DNA of 64,000 bases from Pycnococcus provasolii (Eukaryota > Chlorophyta > Pseudoscourfieldiophyceae > Pseudoscourfieldiales): contig CP150553.1 of the NCBI GenBank assembly GCA_049487715.1, positions 496,001 through 560,000 of the forward strand, written 5' to 3'. Under the pieces are notes generated by a model. That model had not been told where the DNA came from. It did no database searches and saw only the letters and a list, made by a program, of their open reading frames with translations. Positions 54,676-61,815 of the stretch are shown piece by piece (the stretch's first letter is position 1; each line of letters opens with the position of its first letter). A program made the position numbers and the translations under genes.

Positions 54676-55215
54676 ATGGCGTACTCGCTGTACCACGTGC
54701 AGATGGCCAACGCGTGGAAAGAACGCGTCAACAAGGAAGACCTGCGCGCAGAACAGGCGTCCGCGGTCGCCGCAATGCTCGCGAAGGTACGCAACAAGCA
54801 CGCTCCACAGGCAGGCACGCCTGAGGGGACAGGATCCTCAAACGAAGAATAAGCGTGCGGGAACCTTAGACGCCGCCGCTCGAAGGCGTCGTCTTTTCTC
54901 AACACGGAAAAGCGAGAGAAAGGCGCAAGTTGGACAGAAAGGGGGAAAACACGACCCGCACAAAGAAAACAAGCGGCTAACACGACACACGCACACACAT
55001 AAACACACACGTTCGCAAAACGACAGGACCGGGCGGCGCTCACGGACAGCAGCGACGCCAGGACGACGGTCACCACCAAAACCGGAGTGACAGCCGCGCT
55101 GCGCACACGCGTCAGTTCTCTTGAGGAGGAGCTCAAGACGGAGCGCTCGCGTAGGGAAGAGATGGAGCGGGTCGTTGAGGAACTCAAGAAGTCAGCCTCA
55201 GGGGAATCGCCGTGA
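54676..55215 (+). CDS. Small coiled-coil protein (two exons), unknown
   Basis: Exon 1 is 54676-54786 and exon 2 is 55027-55215, with a 240-base GT-AG intron (GTACGC...CGACAG, phase 0). The joined product has 99 residues. The N-terminus is helical (YHVQMANAWKERVNKEDLRA), and the C-terminal half is a clear coiled coil (RVSSLEEELKTERSRREEME). Without splicing, exon 1 would read into a low-quality tail and stop at 54852. Exon 2 has no own ATG near its start, so splicing is the better model. No family is recognised. A long antisense ORF covers the same region but is low-complexity Arg/Ser. Confidence 0.55.
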
Positions 55216-55345
55216 AGTTGCTGAACAAGCGAAAGACGGCTGGTTCGGGCGTGGCTTGTTTTTCTTTTGGCACGCCCGCGACTTTTGCGTGCTGTAGTAA
55301 CGAACGGATCAAAATAAAATTACACAATTATTTTATGACAAGTTT

Positions 55346-57229
55346 TCAAGCGCGCTCAGGGGCACCGGCACTCGCCGTGGCAGCACGTGAAGCAGACTCG
55401 ACATCCATGGAAAGGCCCGTTCCCATGACATAAGTCTTCTGAAGCAGCGCGGTGGCGGCAGCGCTGGCATCGGCTCCAAGGTCGTGGCGGAGAACGTCGC
55501 CGTCGCTATGGACGATGCGCTGGGCTGGAAGGGGCGGCGCATCAGAGAGCGCTGGTAGACGCTTTGGAGGCGCCACGTCGAACGGCACCTCCTCCGCATG
55601 CGAATGCATAGGCGGATCCGTGTTGTCAACTCCAACCTCCGGCTCCACATTTTCGACGTCGTCGGCCGTCTCGCCTAGCACTCGCCGTCTCACGAATCCA
55701 GCTGAAGGCTTCGGCGCCTCGGGAGGGCGAGGCGCTGTCATCGGTGTTTCAGCGAAATTCATCTGCACATCGGAGGGCGTGAACATAGCCGCAGGAGCGC
55801 CGCCTGGCACCGCAGGTGCGACGAATGGCTTCGCGACGAGATCACGGACGCCTTCGATGAGCATCGCGGGATCCGTTGGAGTAGAAGCGCGGGGTGGAAG
55901 TGGATCCAAATCTCTCGGCGGCGGCGGCGGTGGCGGCGGCATTTTGTGCAATGCGTGCTCCTCCTCCTCCTCCTCCGTGGCGGGCGCGCCGTCGACGATA
56001 TCTGTGTTGTCTTCGCCTTGTGGTGCCACGAGTCGTCGAGCACGAGGACCGAGTGCCGCCGGGACTGCAGGAAATTCCGGCGGACTTGCGATGAGGAGTG
56101 GCACTGAAAATGGCGCCGGCGCGGACGCGATATCTGGCGGCGGATCAGCCACCAACCGACCTGACAGTGCTGAAACCGCAGCATCGGAAGCGGCGAGCAC
56201 CACATGCGCCGCACCGTCCTTGCCCACGGCGACTGCAATGTCGCTCAATGGAAGCGTCTCAGCTGTGGCATCGCGCACGGCAACCGTGACGAGCAGAGGC
56301 AGTTCACCAGCGCACCCATGCGGCACGAGGGCAACATAGCAGCATGCACCAGGCGCACTTGTCGAGGTGGCTATCGTCGTACGCTCCGCTGCGGTGGCGG
56401 CACTCTCGCCACGCACGCGCCCGTCTGCACGCCATCGTGCCATGAGCTGCGCACCCTCGCCTGCAGATGCCGCGTCGAGAAGCTTTTTCTTCTCCGCCTT
56501 TTCAGCAGCATCCGCCGCGGCGCACTCGAGTGCGCCAGGCGACGGCGCATTCGAAGGCCACGTGGCGAGGATGCGGCGCGAGGCGTCAGCCTTGCACGGC
56601 AGCGCGTGTACGCGCACCACGGCGTCGGCGTGCTCCTCCACCAGCGCTGCTAGCAGTGCGCGCACGCCAGCACCCGCCGCGAATGCCGAAGCTGCACCCT
56701 CTCCTCGAGCTATACCCGCCTCCACACGCTTGAGAAGCGGGCGTAGTGTGTCTCGCCCGAATCTGTCGAGGCGCTTCATCAGCGTCGCGCTCGCCGGCGT
56801 ACCGCGCGGTGTCGGCATTTCCGCCGCCATAGCTGCGGCTGTGTACTCCTCCATCGCCGCGGCGGCATCCTCGTGGTCCTCGCGTGCAAAAGCGGCGACT
56901 AGCGATCCCAGTTCTCTCGTGAAGGCGAGCACAGCGGCGTTAGCGGCGAGTCTTGCGAGCGCCATGGTGCTAGCGTCCGCGTGCGCGTCTTGTGTTCGCA
57001 CCGCCACAGCCGCGACGCAGTCTCTCCCGTCGGCCGCCCCGACGCACGTGTTGGGTGCGAGCGCGACGCCTGACGACGCGAACGGCCCGGTGAGGCTGTG
57101 AAGTCCGAGAACGAGCTTGCTGATGGGCGCGGATGCGCGCGACCATTGCGTCGCCGAAGATGCGAGCGGCACGTCGACGAGAAACGTCGCGGACTTTGTG
57201 AATATCGCGCACCCGAGAATGACGCTCAT
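55346..57229 (-). CDS. Unidentified 627-residue protein
   Basis: The N-terminal ~200 residues look like a folded domain with hydrophobic strands (SVILGCAIFTKSATFLVDVP, SKLVLGLHSLTGPFASSGVA) and helices (LARLAANAAVLAFTREL). This resembles a longin- or roadblock-like start but is not assigned. A central Ala/Thr-rich strand region follows (CCYVALVPHGCAGELPLLVT, GAAHVVLAASDAAVSALSG). The C-terminal third is Pro/Glu-rich and probably disordered (KMPPPPPPPPRDL). No transmembrane segment, Cys/His cluster or catalytic motif stands out. The start at 57229 is the first ATG in the frame. Confidence 0.7.
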   Translation of the reverse strand: MSVILGCAIFTKSATFLVDVPLASSATQWSRASAPISKLVLGLHSLTGPFASSGVALAPNTCVGAADGRDCVAAVAVRTQDAHADASTMALARLAANAAVLAFTRELGSLVAAFAREDHEDAAAAMEEYTAAAMAAEMPTPRGTPASATLMKRLDRFGRDTLRPLLKRVEAGIARGEGAASAFAAGAGVRALLAALVEEHADAVVRVHALPCKADASRRILATWPSNAPSPGALECAAADAAEKAEKKKLLDAASAGEGAQLMARWRADGRVRGESAATAAERTTIATSTSAPGACCYVALVPHGCAGELPLLVTVAVRDATAETLPLSDIAVAVGKDGAAHVVLAASDAAVSALSGRLVADPPPDIASAPAPFSVPLLIASPPEFPAVPAALGPRARRLVAPQGEDNTDIVDGAPATEEEEEEHALHKMPPPPPPPPRDLDPLPPRASTPTDPAMLIEGVRDLVAKPFVAPAVPGGAPAAMFTPSDVQMNFAETPMTAPRPPEAPKPSAGFVRRRVLGETADDVENVEPEVGVDNTDPPMHSHAEEVPFDVAPPKRLPALSDAPPLPAQRIVHSDGDVLRHDLGADASAAATALLQKTYVMGTGLSMDVESASRAATASAGAPERA

Positions 57230-57550
57230 GCTCTTATTGTGGATGGACGGGTGGCCTATGAGCGCAGGCGCGCGCGAGAGAGAGAGCCTCGCGGCTAATC
57301 AATCCCAGGGCTGGCTGGCCAGGCAGGGGAGAGCACCTGAGAGACACAGCCTCCAGGTGCCAGGGAGGAAGAGTTGTTAAGACACCACAGCACTGGTCAC
57401 ACTGGTCACCGAACAAGCACGAACGTCAAATCCAATAACGATAATGCCTAGTGCAGCCTGCCTGCAGGTGAGGTGTGAGGTCACCGGTGGTACAGGTAGC
57501 ACGCACGCTTAAGCTTAAGGGTATCTTAAGGGGAAAGAAAGCGTCGGCCG

Positions 57551-57579
57551 CTTAAGCTTAAGCTTAAGCTTAAGCTTAA
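57551..57579. repeat. TTAAGC hexamer palindromic array
   Basis: Tandem CTTAAG/AAGCTT alternation, self-complementary across its whole length. Isolated TTAAGCTTAAG pieces also lie just upstream (57508-57530). Confidence 0.8.
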
Positions 57580-58076
57580 CTAAGCCGCGGAGTTCAAGTG
57601 AACTCCAAGGGGCTGCCCGGAAACCGGGGCCCATCGTCCTTAAACCCCGAACTCAGCGTTTGCTCTACCCGGTAATTATTATTGTCGCAGAGTTGTCGCA
57701 GAGAATTAGGAGACCTCAGGCAGGAGACATCAGGACACCTAGGAGGATCCGTTGGAGACGCTGATGTTGTAAGTTGTTGTCCTCAATCAGCCGTTCCTAA
57801 CCCTAGGCTGCTAGGGTAATAAAGGCCGGGAGGGAGGGGAAGGAGCCCAGGAGGACGAGAGTCCACCCACGCCCACGGGCCCCATGCCAGATGTGAAAGA
57901 GGGGGACGGACCTGGCACCTGGCTGCCTGGGACGGGCAAACGAGGTCAAACGAGGTCAAACACGCGAGGTCAAACCCTTGAAAGTGGAAACCAGACGTAG
58001 AAAACCATTATGTAAAAAACGTGTCGGAACTCCCTAGGAGTAGGTGTGCATCAGATGGGACCCATAATAGGGCCAT

Positions 58077-58098
58077 CCCTCGGGTAAGAGCCCGAGGG
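58077..58098 (+). other. Perfect 8-bp stem-loop
   Basis: CCCTCGGG, loop TAAGAG, CCCGAGGG. It lies in spacer sequence about 460 bases upstream of the F-box/beta-helix gene; role unknown. Confidence 0.5.
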
Positions 58099-58554
58099 GG
58101 TTGTTGAATTTGTTGGTGAACTCAATTCACCTCGCGAGAAGTCCACGCGCTTCTTCCTTCCCGTCTTCACGGTCGCCGTAAGGTAGAAAGCGTACTTACC
58201 CCTCCCAGTCTGCCATCCCGCTGCCACCCATTCCCTTCACTTCAGAGCGTCTTCGCCATTTCCCGACATTTCACACCACCTCACCTGGCCTGGATTCATT
58301 CGCCTTGCACGCGTTGGTTTGACGTCTTCTGTTGTCTGTGAGCCTCGACGTTTTCGTTGACTTTCGTTTCCGTTTCCCGATCTTCTTTTCTTTCGTTTCG
58401 TTTCGTATCGTATCGTATCGTAAGTTCAGATAGAAGTTCATCTCTTTTTCAAAGATATCAGTCTTTTAGTGTGTGCTGCACATCTTTCTTTTGTTTACCT
58501 GTACTTTGACCTTTGCATTTTCATCCGAAGGACTTCCACATACCCGTAATAATT

Positions 58555-61500
58555 ATGGTGGCCTCGATGATTCCTGACGTGAATAGTATGCTGGAATCAT
58601 CTGCGAATGCGAACAGTGGTGTTAATAATCAAACAGGTAATGGCACACAACCTGCTCAACCAAGTGCCAACAACAACAACAGCAGCAACGCCAACGCCAA
58701 TGCAGCCCAACCTCCTTCCATGCAGCAGCAGCAGCAGCAGCAGCAGCACGGGAAATCAAACAACAAGGCCAGCGCTCTTGCACTCAGCTCGCCACGTGCA
58801 CCGCCGTTCAGCCCAAGAAGGGGACCAGACCTCACGAGTCCACCGCCAAGTCCAAGCCGAACGTACACAGGAGAACCGCTGCAAGCCTCGCCGCGCGCGA
58901 CGCTCCCAACGACGCCAAGGGATGCACCCAAGCCGAGACGGGCAACAACCAGACTCACGCTCGCGCGGTCGACACCTTCGTTCGCAAGAGCAAACACGGA
59001 GGCGGAAAAGATTGACTCCAGCGAACAGTTTGCCCTGCTCGACTTGCCACCGGAAACCGTTGGCATCGTGCTCTCCATGCTCGACGCCAAGACGCTCGCG
59101 CGGGCGTTGACTGCATGCAAGGCACTGCGTGAAGCAGGGTCGCGCGAGGAACTCTGGGACAACCACTACCGCGCGGCGTGGCGATGGCGACCGCCGTGGT
59201 GGGCGCTAAGTGGACATGTCGAGGCGTCAGAATCTCCCACCGAAGGATGGCTGCGCGCCTACCAGGAGCGTGCTGCGGCAACGAGCGCCAGCATGCTCAC
59301 GGGTGCTGGAGCACTCGAACATCCGGATGAAAGTGCGCACGAAGCTAGCACAAACGCAAACAACGAGAATCGCAACACTGGAAACGGCAACAGCACGGCG
59401 CCGACGCCGAACCCGACGCCGACGAAGTGCGACAAGCAAAGCGCCATATGCCGCTTGCAGCTATGTGCGCCAACTGTGCTCACCGCCAACGCAGGCGGAG
59501 GATGCGCTGCGCGCAAGGTGCTCGCCCTCGCTCGCCATGGTGACACGGTGGTCCTCGAACCCGGCGTGCACCAGGGACCTCTCGTCCTGCCCGCGGGTGT
59601 CGTCGTGCGCGCAGCCCTGGGAACGGCCACCGTCGTCGCCGAGGACACACCCGCGCTCATCTACGCGGGAGGAGGATTTGCAGACAACGACACGAACTGC
59701 CCCACGACAGCTGTGATTGGAATCACGCTGTGGCGCCGACGCGAGGCTGGCAACCCGGGGAACACCATCGATGCCAGCGACGCGGCTGTGCACGTGGCTG
59801 CTGGGGTACTTCTCCTCGACTCGTGCTCAATCGTCTCCACCACAAAGGGACTTGTGGCTGAGCCTGGCGCGGTGGTTTATCTCAACACATGCGATGTGTC
59901 GAGCATCGATGCTGGCGTTGTGGCAACCACCGGAGAGATCCGCGGTTGCAATATCACGGGTGCCGCGGCTGACGTGACCACCAACATACCCGGCGTGGCG
60001 GCGGCGCAGGAGGGCGGGAGTGCCGAGGCGGAGGGTGAGAGTGGCACGCAGCAGGACGCGCCACAACTGCCTCAACCGCAGGCTGAGGAAGCACCTGTGG
60101 AGGTCGTCGAGGCGGACATCGCCGAACAGACGACTACAGAAAACGCCGACGAATCTCCCTCGGTGTACGCACTTGTGACCACCGTTGGTGGTGCGGTGGG
60201 CATCGTGAATTGTCGTGTGCTAGGTGGAGCGGCGCATGGAGTGGCCGTGCTTGACGACGGATGCGGACCCATCGCGCGCAACTTGATCGCGCAGAACAGT
60301 GGCTGCGGACTTTGCATAGGTCTGCGTGGCAATCCGGTGGCTTCTGACAATCTGATTGCAGATAACGGTGGATGTGGTGTGAGCGTTTACGCCCGTGGAC
60401 TTGGCTGCCTTTTACACTGCGAGATTCGCGGCAACGGCGAGGCTGGCGTTGACGTCAGCGGATTTAGCGATGCAGACGCGCCGACACCGGCAAATGCCAA
60501 CACACTTGTGGGTGCTGCGAACGAGGGTGGACCGCTAACTGTTGCACCTGAACCAGTGGATTGGGCGGCGATGCATGAGCAGCAGCAGCGGATGCAAGAC
60601 CAACCTCCCACAAACGCGCAGACATCTGACGAGTCCACACCGGTGGTGGATGGCGAGCAGCCACAACAGCAGCAGCCTCCCACTGCACCGGAGCCAACAA
60701 CTTTCCATCTCGAAGGCTGCTTGGTGCATCGAAATAGCGGCCACGGAGTGATGGCAACGAGCGGTGCGCTGATGCGCTCATCAGACTGCGACATCTGCTC
60801 GAATGGCATGAATGGCGTGCTTGCGACAACTGGCTCGCAGGTGGCCCTGAGCCGCGCACGCGTGCTGTCGAACGCGTATCACGGCGTGGAGCTGGAGGAT
60901 AGCAAAACACGTGTCGAGCTTGTGAGCAGCAGAGTCGCACATAGTCACATGAGCAATCTGATCTGCGCGGCTACGGCGCACGCACGCATTCACGCGTCTG
61001 ACTTGAGTCACAGCGAGTGTGCACACGGTGTTGAGGTCGAGAGCGGTGCAAGTGTTGCCCTGACTGGCTGTGCTCTGCGCGGTAATGGCGGTTGTGGTCT
61101 ATTTGCCGCGGCGTCGACGCCAACCCCAGACGCGCGCACTGGTGCTGCTCCACCAGACGCGAGCACAATTTCACTTTGGTGGTGCAGTCTCACGGACAAT
61201 GCTGTGCATGGCGCGGAGGTGTACGAGGGCAGCGCAGCGCCGAGCGCGCCGGCTGTGCTGTGCGAACTCGGCGAGTGCCGCTTGGCACGCAACTCATGCG
61301 CAGAACTTGCGGCTGGAGGTGAACTAACCGCAAGCGGGCCGAGCGCATCGCCCGATGGCGAGGTTACCTTGCCTATGCGGCGTCGTGCCGTGCTCGCATC
61401 AGAGCTGCGGTGGAAGAGCTGCGTTTTTGGGTCCAGCAAAGAGGGTGACGATGGCGAATTTGGGGCTCTCGAGGATGACTGGGAACGTGCAGCCATGAGC

Positions 61501-61557
61501 GATCACAGCCTGCCGCCGCTCGCTGCACGATCTCCCGCAACTCATGACGAAACTTAA
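58555..61557 (+). CDS. F-box protein with right-handed beta-helix (FBXO10/11-like)
   Basis: A 1000-residue protein. A Gln/Asn/Pro-rich N-terminus (~1-155) precedes an F-box at ~160-205 (LLDLPPETVGIVLSMLDAKT, then LARALTACKALREAGSREEL). From ~300 on, parallel beta-helix (PbH1) repeats of ~22 residues dominate: HGDTVVLEPGVHQGPLVLPA, SDNLIADNGGCGVSVYARGL, ALMRSSDCDICSNGMNGVLA, SQVALSRARVLSNAYHGVEL. The helix is interrupted by Glu/Gln/Pro inserts. This is the FBXO10/11 architecture, in which the F-box docks to SKP1-CUL1 and the beta-helix recruits substrates. An SCF ubiquitin-ligase receptor is inferred. The start is the first ATG in frame. Confidence 0.82.
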   Translation: MVASMIPDVNSMLESSANANSGVNNQTGNGTQPAQPSANNNNSSNANANAAQPPSMQQQQQQQQHGKSNNKASALALSSPRAPPFSPRRGPDLTSPPPSPSRTYTGEPLQASPRATLPTTPRDAPKPRRATTRLTLARSTPSFARANTEAEKIDSSEQFALLDLPPETVGIVLSMLDAKTLARALTACKALREAGSREELWDNHYRAAWRWRPPWWALSGHVEASESPTEGWLRAYQERAAATSASMLTGAGALEHPDESAHEASTNANNENRNTGNGNSTAPTPNPTPTKCDKQSAICRLQLCAPTVLTANAGGGCAARKVLALARHGDTVVLEPGVHQGPLVLPAGVVVRAALGTATVVAEDTPALIYAGGGFADNDTNCPTTAVIGITLWRRREAGNPGNTIDASDAAVHVAAGVLLLDSCSIVSTTKGLVAEPGAVVYLNTCDVSSIDAGVVATTGEIRGCNITGAAADVTTNIPGVAAAQEGGSAEAEGESGTQQDAPQLPQPQAEEAPVEVVEADIAEQTTTENADESPSVYALVTTVGGAVGIVNCRVLGGAAHGVAVLDDGCGPIARNLIAQNSGCGLCIGLRGNPVASDNLIADNGGCGVSVYARGLGCLLHCEIRGNGEAGVDVSGFSDADAPTPANANTLVGAANEGGPLTVAPEPVDWAAMHEQQQRMQDQPPTNAQTSDESTPVVDGEQPQQQQPPTAPEPTTFHLEGCLVHRNSGHGVMATSGALMRSSDCDICSNGMNGVLATTGSQVALSRARVLSNAYHGVELEDSKTRVELVSSRVAHSHMSNLICAATAHARIHASDLSHSECAHGVEVESGASVALTGCALRGNGGCGLFAAASTPTPDARTGAAPPDASTISLWWCSLTDNAVHGAEVYEGSAAPSAPAVLCELGECRLARNSCAELAAGGELTASGPSASPDGEVTLPMRRRAVLASELRWKSCVFGSSKEGDDGEFGALEDDWERAAMSDHSLPPLAARSPATHDET

Positions 61558-61600
61558 GATCGCTCATTCAGTAATGGAACGTAAATCACTTTTGTCCAGC
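61558..61600 (-). repeat. Recurrent 3'-spacer element, copy C
   Basis: Read on the minus strand: GCTGGACAAAAGTGATTTAC, then GTTCCATTACTGAATGAGCGATC. It begins at the stop codon of the F-box/beta-helix gene and lies about 215 bases beyond the converging TBL-like gene's stop. Confidence 0.65.
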
Positions 61601-61815
61601 GGTCGTCCATTCACAACATTCACATTCACCATCTAGTCCCCCCCCCATCTATGTCGCTGTTTCGCAGCGCGTTTGTACATGGTGCTGGTGATTTCGAAGG
61701 TTCAATCGGGGCGCTTCTCGTTGGGTACCTACAACAATCTGTTCTTCTCTAAGTTAGAAATATTACAATGGGAAATGCCACACAAACCATGGCGGGTTGA
61801 ACACGTTTCAGCCGT
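61601..61815. other. Convergent 3' spacer
   Basis: 215 bases with a C9-type run (CCCCCCCCC near 61638) and otherwise unremarkable sequence. No gene was seen. Confidence 0.45.

Larger units (their letters stand above)
57230..58554. other. 1.3-kb divergent spacer with several small repeats
   Basis: It contains a (TTAAGC)n palindromic array (57551-57579), CCCTAGGCTGCTAGGG (57801-57816), a triple CGAGGTCAAAC run (57940-57975), a hairpin (58077-58098) and a (GTATC)n/(TTTCG)n pentamer stretch (58390-58425). No gene or RNA gene was recognised, although the hairpin-bearing part (57980-58200) is structured enough to be worth a check. Confidence 0.5.

Noticed and set aside
54483-55187. Minus-strand ORF (234 codons) over the two-exon coiled-coil gene
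   Set aside because: Ser/Arg-rich composition and no motif; the plus-strand splice model gives a coherent coiled-coil protein.
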